37,128 nt of DNA, from the IMG/VR virus record IMGVR_UViG_3300030107_004578, positions 1 through 37,128 of that record; one strand, given 5' to 3'. Shown here piece after piece: positions 1 through 6,788 of the stretch. The notes under the pieces are model-generated. The model saw only the letters and a list, made by a program, of their open reading frames with translations. It ran no database searches and was not told where the DNA came from. Position 1 is the first letter of the stretch. Every line of letters begins with the position of its first letter. The position numbers and the translations under genes were made by a program. The DNA comes from a virus.

Positions 1-187
1 ATACCCTCTAATTGGAGCAAAACAGCCCTTTCCTTGAACGTTGTGAAAAGTTGAATATGTATCCAATTATTTCCGTAGCGTTGAATCTAGGGTTAATATA
101 GCTAAATGAAATACTTTAATGTAGCTTAATTAAATAAATGAATACAGCTAAACTTCCTGGATACAGGTTAAAATGTTGAATCCGGGT
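1..187. repeat. Left copy of imperfect terminal repeat
   Basis: These 187 bases recur without gaps at 36942-37128, with 16 mismatches by my hand alignment (about 91% identity). Mismatches cluster in the first 108 bases, eight of them within 23-40, and the last 79 bases are identical. It shows either circularity of the assembled molecule or a terminal redundancy. True direct terminal repeats are normally identical, so the differences imply population variants or two separate arrays. Confidence 0.85.
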
Positions 188-330
188 TAAGATGTTTAAT
201 ACAAGATTAAAATGTTTAACCCTGGTTCAAATAATTAATACTGCTTAATGTTTATGAAGTAAGATTCACATTGTTTAATAGGTATTCATATCTTTAATGT
301 CAGTTAATATCTTTAATCTGTATTAAGATC
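165..330. repeat. Degenerate tandem array, ~19.4 bp period, TTAA/TTTAAT motifs
   Basis: TTAA (or the variant TTCA) occurs at 168, 187, 207, 226, 245, 265, 285, 304 and 323, with spacings of 19-20 bp. A second half-motif, TTTAAT or close variants such as TTGAAT, occurs at 176, 195, 215, 234, 274, 293 and 312, with a decayed one near 254. A related element thus appears about every 9.7 bp, close to one helical turn. Looser TTGAAT and TTTAAT elements extend back to about 34. The array is non-coding and lies between the terminase genes and, if the ends join, the early arm. It could be iterons of an origin, a terminase-binding packaging site, a partition-like site or phased bent DNA; the sequence does not decide. 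Confidence 0.75.
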
Positions 331-416
331 AGACCCCATACCCCACCATCACTTTACCCACCCCCCATATGTAAAAAAATCGGTCTACCTTTCCGCAGAT
401 ATTCCATGTGTTAGGG
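331..416. other. Non-coding pyrimidine-rich stretch between array and terS operator
   Basis: The top strand is markedly C-rich with several runs of four to six C, then an A7 run, in contrast with the AT-rich array to its left. No open frame with a ribosome site and no convincing sigma70 promoter was seen. It may be part of a packaging site or the terS leader. Confidence 0.4.
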
Positions 417-432
417 GTATACAAAAGTATAC
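417..432. promoter_or_regulatory. Perfect 16-bp palindrome upstream of terS
   Basis: GTATACAAAAGTATAC has two GTATAC arms (417-422 and 427-432) around AAAA and ends five bases before the first possible terS start. Each arm is itself palindromic, so it is both an inverted and a direct repeat. This is the usual form of a dimeric operator. Its ligand is unknown; the phage AbrB-like protein or TerS itself are candidates by inference only. Confidence 0.55.
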
Positions 433-436
433 AGGT

Positions 437-949
437 ATGTTATGGGAAGGTATGCGATCAGTAGGAAGGCCGTCCCGATTTACTCCTGAGCTTGTAGGTA
501 ATATACTTACTTATATACGTGATCACCATTGTAGCCTGTCGGATGCAGCAGCGAGGAGTGGTATCTCCGGGTCTATAGTATCTGTGTGGATGAACTCTGC
601 TGACAGCAAGTACCGTGGGTTTCAGCGGATGATAAGGGCGGCTTTAGCTGAACAGAAGGCTATACTTACTGAGAGTGTTTATAAGCACGCAAGGGAAGAC
701 GGACATCTTGCTTTGAAAGCCTTGCAGAGCCGGTTCCCGGCTGAGTGGGCATCCCACCGTATTCCCCAGAGTCAGAAGGTATTGAACATAGACAACCGTA
801 CTGTTAATGTAAAGGTGTTAAACGAGGGAGTCAGGAGGAAGATACTTGAGTTTATCAGAGCAAGCGAAGGAACTGTTGAACCTGTACAAGTCGGATCCGA
901 TGCTGGTGGATCGGGCGATGTACGCAGTGAAGTTGGGGATAACTCCTGA
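437..949 (+). CDS. terS: Terminase small subunit
   Basis: A protein of about 170 aa that would recognise the packaging site and recruit the large subunit. An N-terminal helix-turn-helix-like segment (roughly residues 8-55, beginning GRPSRFTPEL) is typical of small terminases, followed by an alpha-helical middle and an acidic, glycine-rich tail. An ATG at 452, matching the beginning of the conserved part, is an alternative to ATG 437; neither has an ideally spaced ribosome site. The 3' end overlaps the proposed terL ATPase gene by 104 bases. Its position next to terL and immediately after the AT-rich array fits a packaging-site-binding role. Family assignment rests on the HTH start and context rather than a diagnostic motif. 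Confidence 0.8.
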   Translation: MLWEGMRSVGRPSRFTPELVGNILTYIRDHHCSLSDAAARSGISGSIVSVWMNSADSKYRGFQRMIRAALAEQKAILTESVYKHAREDGHLALKALQSRFPAEWASHRIPQSQKVLNIDNRTVNVKVLNEGVRRKILEFIRASEGTVEPVQVGSDAGGSGDVRSEVGDNS

Positions 950-1664
950 CGAAACGCAGACAGCGTTGCTTGACAGTGACCACCGCAGGGTAATAGTAAA
1001 CGCAACCCGGCAATGGGGAAAGGATACGATAACCAGTATAATAGCCCTGCACACAGCTAAATACTTTCCACAATCTTTAACTTTAATTTTATCCCCGGCA
1101 CAACGGCAGTCACAGGAACAGTTAAGAACTATAAAAAGATTTAAAAGTCAGGATGAAGAGATTAACTTTACCAATGCTGATTCACAAACAGTATTGGAAT
1201 TAACCAACGGATCACGTATAATATCAGTCCCGGCAGGGGATAATATCCGTGGTTTTGCAGCACCCGATATGATTATCATGAACGAGGCCAGTAGGATAGC
1301 GGATGATGTCCTTACGGTAGTACGTCCGATGATGGCGACTAATTCAGCCTGTAGGCTGTTTTATATTTCTACCCCCTATGGTAAGCGAGGCTTCTTCTGG
1401 CGAACATGGGAAGATAAGAAAGGAGGATGGTATAAGCTGGGAGTAACAGCTACCCAGTGTGCGAGGATAAGTGAGGAGTTCCTGCGTGAGGAGTTGTATA
1501 CCCTGCCTGAGTTGTTATACCGACAGGAGTATATGTGTGAATTTGTAGACAGTGTGTCACAATACTTTAACAGTGAGGACATTATGGATGCGATAGGAGC
1601 AGTTAAAACATTAGGCACATCCTACGTAGCGAGGGATGAAAGTGTTAAACCATTATTTACTTAG
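846..1664 (+). CDS. terL: Terminase large subunit, ATPase half (split gene)
   Basis: The 272-aa protein contains only the ATPase half of a large terminase, the motor that pumps DNA into the prohead. The Walker A-like segment is ATRQWGKDT (about residues 53-61). The Walker B-like segment is DMIIMNEAS (about 141-149), with Asn where the usual Asp precedes the catalytic Glu. The coupling motif is STPYGKRGFF (about 175-184). The TTG start at 846 is favoured by AGGAGG seven bases upstream; ATG 900 is an alternative. The frame ends in TAG just where intact TerL proteins pass into the nuclease domain. That domain follows as a separate gene at 1991, after a 104-codon insert. The two halves probably assemble in trans. 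Confidence 0.9.
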   Translation: MSLSEQAKELLNLYKSDPMLVDRAMYAVKLGITPDETQTALLDSDHRRVIVNATRQWGKDTITSIIALHTAKYFPQSLTLILSPAQRQSQEQLRTIKRFKSQDEEINFTNADSQTVLELTNGSRIISVPAGDNIRGFAAPDMIIMNEASRIADDVLTVVRPMMATNSACRLFYISTPYGKRGFFWRTWEDKKGGWYKLGVTATQCARISEEFLREELYTLPELLYRQEYMCEFVDSVSQYFNSEDIMDAIGAVKTLGTSYVARDESVKPLFT

Positions 1665-1675
1665 GGGATATATAC

Positions 1676-1990
1676 GTGGATAACCATCCGCTACCACAGG
1701 AACAACGACAGGATGTAGAAGGGGATGCATCGGCATTTCCTAACTTAGTAGAAAAAGTATTGGGAGAAGAAAGTATGAGTGATTTAGAAGCAAGAGTAGA
1801 GGCATTAGAGAAAAAAGTGGCAGATCTTGCCCCTAAGAACCCGGACAACTACCCTTTTGAAAGGGACTGTAACCGTGGTTGCGGTAAGAAGGTGTGGGTA
1901 CAATACTCAAGAAACAAACAGAAAGAGTACCAGACCAACAGTGATAACTATAAAGACTTCCACAATTGTGGAGATGCTATACCCTTTTAA
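1676..1990 (+). CDS. Small coiled-coil / Cys protein inserted in the split terL
   Basis: I do not recognise this gene. It encodes 104 aa from GTG 1676, preceded by AGGGG, or 71 aa from ATG 1775, which has an even better GGGAGAAG site; both products may be made. From the internal start the protein opens with a leucine-heptad helix (LEARVEALEKKVADL). It then has a compact domain with Cys-x3-Cys and a later HNC, which could bind zinc. It sits exactly between the terminase ATPase and nuclease genes. Its stop abuts the nuclease ATG as TAAATG, so translation is probably coupled. It might help the halves associate, but that is conjecture. Confidence 0.7.
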   Translation: MDNHPLPQEQRQDVEGDASAFPNLVEKVLGEESMSDLEARVEALEKKVADLAPKNPDNYPFERDCNRGCGKKVWVQYSRNKQKEYQTNSDNYKDFHNCGDAIPF

Positions 1991-2701
1991 ATGGAACGGT
2001 TTATTATAGGGGTTGACCTTGGGCAGTCGTCTGACTATACAGCCATATCTGTTTTAGAACGTGTCCCCCGGTTTAAGGAAGATAAGTCAGCCCCTATTAA
2101 CTACCCTGCCCCGATAACTACCTGTGAATACCACCTGCGTTGGCTGGAACGAATACGACACCAGTCCTATGTCGAGGTGGTAGAGAAAATAAAACGTGTT
2201 ATCCTGCATGAGGAAGTACTGGACGAGTCTGTTATGTTAGTGGACTCTACCGGGGTAGGCAGGGGGGTAATGGATATCATGATACAGGAACGTATGCGTC
2301 CTATAGGTATAACCATTCATGCCGGGCATAGGGTATCCGAGTACGATGGTGGCTTTAACATCCCCAAACGTGACCTTGTCGGCTCACTACAGGTGTTATT
2401 CCAGACAGGCAGGATAAAAATACCACAGGAAATAAAACTGATAGACGAATTAGTAGCTGAATTACAAAACTTCAGGGTTAAAATCAAGGATAGTGGGCAT
2501 GATACCTACGAAGCATGGAGAGAAAGTGACCATGATGACCTTGTATTAAGCCTTGCTATGGCATCTTGGTACGCAGGAAGGACAGAAGAATCATTTTTAG
2601 CCTTGCATAAAAAGCAAAAATATACAATACAAAAGAAGTATAACCCATTCTCCACGAAGGAAGTAAAAAAAGTGGTAGAGGGAGGGATGTATGCCAACTA
2701 A
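1991..2701 (+). CDS. terL: Terminase large subunit, nuclease half (split gene)
   Basis: The 236-aa protein is an RNase H-fold terminase nuclease domain, which cuts concatemeric DNA at the start and end of packaging. The three acidic motifs are visible: IGVDLGQSSDYTAI (Asp9), VMLVDSTGVGRG (Asp85) and ESDHDDLVLSLAMA (Asp180, Asp182, Asp183). It starts where an intact TerL would continue, directly after a linker like the one ending the ATPase gene, and it lacks any ATPase motif. Its ATG follows the previous TAA with no gap, and its 3' end overlaps the next small gene by 11 bases. Confidence 0.9.
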   Translation: MERFIIGVDLGQSSDYTAISVLERVPRFKEDKSAPINYPAPITTCEYHLRWLERIRHQSYVEVVEKIKRVILHEEVLDESVMLVDSTGVGRGVMDIMIQERMRPIGITIHAGHRVSEYDGGFNIPKRDLVGSLQVLFQTGRIKIPQEIKLIDELVAELQNFRVKIKDSGHDTYEAWRESDHDDLVLSLAMASWYAGRTEESFLALHKKQKYTIQKKYNPFSTKEVKKVVEGGMYAN

Positions 2702-2867
2702 ACAAATTATGGCTATGCACTTAAAGGCACAGTCAGGTCATCCGTTAAAGGGAAGAGCATTAGGTGACTCGGAAAAGGGTGGACACAAAGATGTGTCCTA
2801 TACAAAAAAGAAGCCACAACAGCCAAGCAAGCGTACAGGAGCAAGCAACGGCAAGAGTCCTGCTTAA
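2691..2867 (+). CDS. Small basic hypothetical protein
   Basis: A 58-aa frame opens at ATG 2691 after a strong GGGAGG site inside the end of the terminase nuclease gene and closes with TAA directly against the portal ATG. The product is Lys/Gln/Ser-rich with a low-complexity basic C-terminal half (from about KKKPQQPSKR) and no hydrophobic segment. I do not recognise it. Small basic proteins between terminase and portal are common in podoviruses; a structural or DNA-binding role is only a guess. The tight junctions support translation. Confidence 0.65.
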   Translation: MPTKQIMAMHLKAQSGHPLKGRALGDSEKGGHKDVSYTKKKPQQPSKRTGASNGKSPA

Positions 2868-4595
2868 ATGCCAAGCAACCCGGATCTAGCTAAGTATATA
2901 AAGAAACGTCTGGCTTTTTTAAAGGATCAGCGTAAGCCGTGGGAAGATGAGTGGGATACCTTATCCGAACTCATCATGCCTACCAGAAGGTTTGACTCCA
3001 ACTACCCTGAGAACAATATGACTGACAGGGGAGATGACATAGGATCGGATATACATTCAAGCTATGCTATGTATGCCAACCGTCTTATGGCTGACGGCTT
3101 CCTTGGACAGATAGTATCTCCGGGTAATCCGTGGTTTAAATCCTTTATCGACCGTACTCCTGAGATGATAGCCGAGGGATTTTATCCTAATGAGCTACAA
3201 CCGATACGGTTATGGCTGGATGAACGTGATGCTATAGTCTATTCAGAACTGGAACGGTCTAACTATTACAGTGAGATGCATATGGCTTTTATGGATGCCG
3301 GATGGTGTGGCACTGTAGTACAAACGGTAGAGGAAGATATAGATAATTCAGTACTTAACTTTCAAACCCAACATATCATGGAGTATTATATCCGTGAGAA
3401 TGCACATGGTAACGTAGATACGGCTTACCGGGTATACAAAGTCAGTGCAAGGGAGATGTTTAAGCGTTGGAACTATGCAGACCTCTCTAAGGCAGTACAA
3501 AAGGCTATAGACGAAGAAGAATGGGATAAAACTTTTACTATTATCCACGCAATAGAGCCAAGAGAGCAGGTAGCAGGACTGCCAGTACGTAAAGAAACAG
3601 CGGTAGACAAGATAAACAAACCTTACTCCTCTATTTATATGGAACCGGATTCACAAGACAGTGTTTTGGAGATAAGTGGCAGGGATGCACCCCCGGTTGT
3701 CTGGCGATGGGTAACTATGGCAGGTGAACACTACGGTAGAGGCCCGGCAAGTTGGGCAAAGAACGATATTAAGGCTCTTAATAACATGACACGGGATATG
3801 TTGGTACGTTCACAGAAAGAAGTAGACCCACCTATGCTCGTAGATGATAGTTTTTATGGAAACTTCTCTACTAATCCGGGTGTTATTAACTATTTTAACG
3901 GTATGTCTACTAAAAGAGTAGCTGAACCTGTACCTTTATCTGGTAATTACTCCATAGCAGGGGAAGAACGCAGACAAAAGATGGACATTATCAGTAAGCA
4001 TTTTCATAATGACTTCTTTGCTATCCTGCAATCTATGGAACAGGGACGAAAAACTGCTGAAGAGGTAAGGGCAATACAAAATGAACAGGCTATTCTGTTA
4101 GCACCTATCACTGGCAGACTGGAACAGGACTTTCTGGACGGTCAGTTAGACCGGGTGATAAACATATTGCAAAATGCAGACAAGTTGCCACCAGTACCTG
4201 AAGAGTTGAAAGACTGGGAGGGAACACCTATGCGAATGAACTACTTAGGTGCTTTACCACAACTACAAAGACGTATGCGTCTTACTTCGGGACTCGGTGC
4301 TTTTAAATCATCACTGGCTAACGTAGCACAGCTACAGCAGATGGCAGCACAAGCACAAGAATCTGTTATGCAGAACTTTGATTTCGATGAAATAATAAGA
4401 ATGGAAGCAGATGCTTACAATCTCCCGGCTAAAGCAAGCAGACCAAGAGCTATAGTCCAGGAAGAAAGAGTAGCGAGACAACAAATGTTAATAGAGCAAC
4501 AGGCTATGGCTCAGGCAAGGGAAGCAGCAAGTGCCCATAAGGATCTTTCTGTAGCCCCTGAAGAAGGGTCACCGGCCGAGGCTCTAGAAGGATAA
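2868..4595 (+). CDS. Portal / head-tail connector protein
   Basis: The 575-aa protein has the size and features of the podovirus head-tail connector, the dodecameric ring at the capsid vertex through which DNA passes and to which tail proteins attach. The N-terminus (about residues 1-60) has the typical helix followed by PWEDEWDTLSELIMPT, as in T7 gp8-like connectors. The C-terminal part is helical and Gln/Ala-rich (about 480-575), as expected of the crown. The gene follows terL and precedes a Bbp19-like gene and the scaffold, which is the standard order. Its start is coupled to the preceding stop (TAAATG); no strong ribosome site is visible. Confidence 0.93.
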   Translation: MPSNPDLAKYIKKRLAFLKDQRKPWEDEWDTLSELIMPTRRFDSNYPENNMTDRGDDIGSDIHSSYAMYANRLMADGFLGQIVSPGNPWFKSFIDRTPEMIAEGFYPNELQPIRLWLDERDAIVYSELERSNYYSEMHMAFMDAGWCGTVVQTVEEDIDNSVLNFQTQHIMEYYIRENAHGNVDTAYRVYKVSAREMFKRWNYADLSKAVQKAIDEEEWDKTFTIIHAIEPREQVAGLPVRKETAVDKINKPYSSIYMEPDSQDSVLEISGRDAPPVVWRWVTMAGEHYGRGPASWAKNDIKALNNMTRDMLVRSQKEVDPPMLVDDSFYGNFSTNPGVINYFNGMSTKRVAEPVPLSGNYSIAGEERRQKMDIISKHFHNDFFAILQSMEQGRKTAEEVRAIQNEQAILLAPITGRLEQDFLDGQLDRVINILQNADKLPPVPEELKDWEGTPMRMNYLGALPQLQRRMRLTSGLGAFKSSLANVAQLQQMAAQAQESVMQNFDFDEIIRMEADAYNLPAKASRPRAIVQEERVARQQMLIEQQAMAQAREAASAHKDLSVAPEEGSPAEALEG

Positions 4596-4600
4596 TATGA

Positions 4601-4912
4601 TTGGAGTCATTTCATAACAGGGCAGTAGAAGACCCGAAACGACAACAGGTTGCCTTACCAGACGAAATACATAGATATTATCGTCATACCTTTTGCAGGG
4701 ACGATACCACTCTTAGCGTACTTGGAGACATAGTGCATAATGAGTTGGGCTTGTTTGCTACAGACGGTAACACGGTAGAGGACTTGATAGAGTTAAATGC
4801 AGCAAGAAGGATCATGGCTAAGTTCGGTGGGTGGGGAAGGTCTGATATGGTAGATACCATAATACAGGCACTCTCAAACCTAAACGTGCCACAAAGGAGT
4901 CAGGATGTCTGA
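4601..4912 (+). CDS. Bbp19-like phage protein
   Basis: A 103-aa protein from a TTG at 4601, with AAGGA upstream and no in-frame ATG near the N-terminus. The pattern YRHTFCRDDTTLSVLGDIVHN followed by a GNTVEDLIELNAARR segment and I-x6-L resembles the small Bbp19 family found beside portal and scaffold genes in BPP-1-like podoviruses. The function of that family is not well defined. Position between portal and scaffold agrees with the assignment. It overlaps the scaffold start by eight bases. Confidence 0.6.
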   Translation: MESFHNRAVEDPKRQQVALPDEIHRYYRHTFCRDDTTLSVLGDIVHNELGLFATDGNTVEDLIELNAARRIMAKFGGWGRSDMVDTIIQALSNLNVPQRSQDV

Positions 4913-5624
4913 TAACGACAGCTTATTATCCGGAGAAACTCCGGTAGAACCACAAAAAGAACAGCAGGTAAATATGGATGAGCCACCACAATGGACTCGC
5001 CAACTGCCTGACAAGTATAAAGATGATGCAAGGTTTCATAAGCATGGAACATTCTCAGCGTTTATAGATCACCACGTAGGTTTGGAAGAGTCAGGAGGCC
5101 AGAGGCAGAAGCCGGAGAGTGTTGATTCATACGTGGCAGAGACTAACGACCTTCCTGAAGGCATGGTAAGGAACGAGGATCTGGAAGGGTTTATGAAGAA
5201 TGTTTCACATGAAATAGGTTTAAACAACGATGAATACAGAAAGATGTACAAGAAAGCCTATGAATTTAACCAGAAACAGGCTGGTGTTATACAGGAATCC
5301 AGAAGATCACAGAAAGAATCAGCAACAGCTACCCTAAAACAGGAATGGGGCGAAGCGTTTGGACGTAACACCGAGCTTGCTAGAAGAGCATTGGCAGCTA
5401 ATGACAACTCAGGGGAGTTCCACGAAATGCTTAGGGAGACAGGCTTGGATAACGACCCACGAACTATTAAATTCCTGCAATACATAGGTGAGAGAACCAG
5501 TGACGATGTGTCTCCACCGGCAGGTGGTTCTTCAGCAGGTACGTCAACAAGTAAAAGATATCCCGGCTCACCAACTATGTGGTCAAGACAAAAAATAAAA
5601 GCTAAACAGGGATTGACAGGTTAA
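4905..5624 (+). CDS. Capsid assembly scaffold protein
   Basis: The 239-aa protein is acidic and hydrophilic, mostly helical, with a disordered Gly/Ser/Thr-rich stretch near residues 200-220. It carries the pattern LKQEWGEAF-x-N-x-ELARRAL seen in podovirus scaffolds. Scaffolds direct prohead assembly and leave before DNA enters. ATG 4905 is preceded by AAGGAG at good spacing. It is the last gene of the first rightward block and is followed by a terminator. The usual neighbour, the capsid gene, lies 2 kb away because an inverted cassette intervenes. Confidence 0.8.
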   Translation: MSDNDSLLSGETPVEPQKEQQVNMDEPPQWTRQLPDKYKDDARFHKHGTFSAFIDHHVGLEESGGQRQKPESVDSYVAETNDLPEGMVRNEDLEGFMKNVSHEIGLNNDEYRKMYKKAYEFNQKQAGVIQESRRSQKESATATLKQEWGEAFGRNTELARRALAANDNSGEFHEMLRETGLDNDPRTIKFLQYIGERTSDDVSPPAGGSSAGTSTSKRYPGSPTMWSRQKIKAKQGLTG

Positions 5625-5664
5625 TAAGCAGATAGTAATATAACTTATCTTGTGTCCGGGAAGG

Positions 5665-5694
5665 CCACTTCTTTAGGGAAGTGGTTTTCTTTTT
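5665..5694 (+). terminator. Rho-independent terminator after scaffold gene
   Basis: Stem arms CCACTTC (5665-5671) and GAAGTGG (5678-5684) enclose a six-base loop, followed by TTTTCTTTTT. It ends the terS-to-scaffold transcript. On the other strand the same hairpin has no U-tract. Confidence 0.85.
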
Positions 5695-5980
5695 AATAGT
5701 CCACTGAGCCGGGTTGTGGTCTACGTTTAAAAAGAGATCTGGACTTAGGCTCAATCATTTCTACATCAAGATCCTTATATACTTGTATATGCTTTTCTTT
5801 GTAGTGGCGAAAACATAACAACTGGTTATCATCTTTAACTATACCGTACATATCGCAACCTTCGTGACTGCAAAATTCTACCCCACCTGCACAATGTAAT
5901 TTGTTTTTTATTCGATACTCCACGTTTGGTCTAGTTCCTCTTTCTGCTTTTTTCGTTATAATCTTGGTATTATATATCAT
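5693..5980 (-). CDS. Small Cys/His protein downstream of the methyltransferase
   Basis: The 95-aa product starts with a lysine-rich stretch and has a small Cys/His-rich core: LHCAGG, FCSHEGCDMYG, then LLCFRHYKEKH (residues about 29-65). The spacing could form one zinc site. A basic, proline-containing tail follows. I do not recognise a family. Its ATG overlaps the end of the methyltransferase by 11 bases, so it is the last gene of the leftward cassette. It may modulate the methyltransferase or bind DNA, but this is inferred only from position. Confidence 0.65.
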   Translation of the reverse strand: MIYNTKIITKKAERGTRPNVEYRIKNKLHCAGGVEFCSHEGCDMYGIVKDDNQLLCFRHYKEKHIQVYKDLDVEMIEPKSRSLFKRRPQPGSVDY

Positions 5981-6788
5981 AATTCTCCCTGTGTATTTTT
6001 GCTATTGCTTCCAGTATTGGAAAAACCTGTTGTGGGACAACTGCATTTCCTAATGCTCTAAGTCTGTGAACCCGGTTTTGAACCCCATGAGCCACTCGAC
6101 CCACGTTGGGTTCAGTGTCCCACGTTTCCATTCTTCCGGGGTAGTACCCCTTATCTCCGGGTGATTGCCTAACATGGCTTGCATTTTCCCTGTTGGAAGT
6201 CCTGCGTGAGCCTCGGTTGCCGAAGGAGTCGGCCATAGCTTTACTGCTGTTGGCAAGTCTCTTTCCGTCCCCTTTAGACTGCGACCTGAACTTCCCTTGT
6301 AATCTCTCGCTTGCGGAGTAGGCCACAATGAATACTCTTGCCCTTTGATGCCACGCACCGATGGCGACAGCTGGTATATTGAAACATTGGACTTCGTAGT
6401 CTTCACTTTCCAGATTAGATAACGTGCGGTCGACCCCCAAATTGACGAAGTTAGCAACATTCTCACCAAGCACCCAAGTCGGCCTGACTTCCTGCACGAT
6501 TCTAAACATTTCCGGCCAGAGGTCACGGTCATCTGAGAACGCCTTTCTTTTTCCTGCTCCGCTGTATGGTTGGCAAGGAAAACCCCCTGACAAAAGGTCA
6601 ATTGTCCCTCGGTATTTTCTTCCATTCAAGCTCCTTATATCGGTACATCTTTCTACATTAGGCCAGTGCTTTTCAAGAACTTTTAAACAGTAGGGGTCAT
6701 TTTCAACTTGTAATAGCGTATTAAACCCTGCCCACTCACTGGCTAAGTCTATACCACCAATCCCGGTAAACAGGCTTATATGGTTCAT
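5970..6788 (-). CDS. DNA cytosine-5 methyltransferase
   Basis: The 272-aa protein transfers a methyl group from S-adenosylmethionine to C5 of cytosine. Motif I is SLFTGIGGIDLA (about residues 5-16). Motif IV is GGFPCQPYSGAGKR with the catalytic Cys72. Motif VI is ENVANF (about 109-114). Motif VIII is HQRARVFIVAYS, and the C-terminal motifs are RVHRLRALGNAVVPQQ. It is slightly short for the family and has a low-complexity recognition region. No restriction enzyme is nearby, so it is an orphan, probably protecting against host restriction. Its ATG directly follows the upstream gene's stop (TAAATG). A second open frame with its own ribosome site lies inside it at 6050-6625. Confidence 0.93.
   Translation of the reverse strand: MNHISLFTGIGGIDLASEWAGFNTLLQVENDPYCLKVLEKHWPNVERCTDIRSLNGRKYRGTIDLLSGGFPCQPYSGAGKRKAFSDDRDLWPEMFRIVQEVRPTWVLGENVANFVNLGVDRTLSNLESEDYEVQCFNIPAVAIGAWHQRARVFIVAYSASERLQGKFRSQSKGDGKRLANSSKAMADSFGNRGSRRTSNRENASHVRQSPGDKGYYPGRMETWDTEPNVGRVAHGVQNRVHRLRALGNAVVPQQVFPILEAIAKIHRENYDI
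6050..6625 (-). CDS. Alternate-frame protein nested inside the methyltransferase gene
   Basis: A 191-codon frame, shifted +1 relative to the methyltransferase, opens at an ATG preceded five bases upstream by AAGGAG lying within the methyltransferase codons. Its product shows motifs I have seen in phage proteins annotated near methylases: two LWPTP segments (one LWPTPQARDYKG), LIWKVKTTKSN, and a C-terminal NPTWVEWLMGFKTGFTDLE. That last motif is encoded by the same bases as GRVAHGVQNRV of the methyltransferase. The start site and motif content argue that it is translated. Its function is unknown; it could be a relic frame retained by constraint on the methyltransferase. Confidence 0.6.
   Translation of the reverse strand: MEENTEGQLTFCQGVFLANHTAEQEKERRSQMTVTSGRKCLESCRKSGRLGCLVRMLLTSSIWGSTARYLIWKVKTTKSNVSIYQLSPSVRGIKGQEYSLWPTPQARDYKGSSGRSLKGTERDLPTAVKLWPTPSATEAHAGLPTGKMQAMLGNHPEIRGTTPEEWKRGTLNPTWVEWLMGFKTGFTDLEH

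Noticed and set aside
1-187. Exact direct terminal repeat as in T7
   Set aside because: The copies differ at 16 of 187 positions, which is incompatible with a packaging-generated repeat in a single genome.
1-330. CRISPR array
   Set aside because: The units are too short and degenerate, with no constant repeat or spacers, and no cas genes apart from a phage RecB/Cas4-type exonuclease that fits recombination.
1665-1990. Self-splicing intron or intein in terL
   Set aside because: The insert is fully occupied by a coding frame with two ribosome sites, is too short for a usual intron plus ORF, and no intein motifs are present. The nuclease gene has its own ATG.
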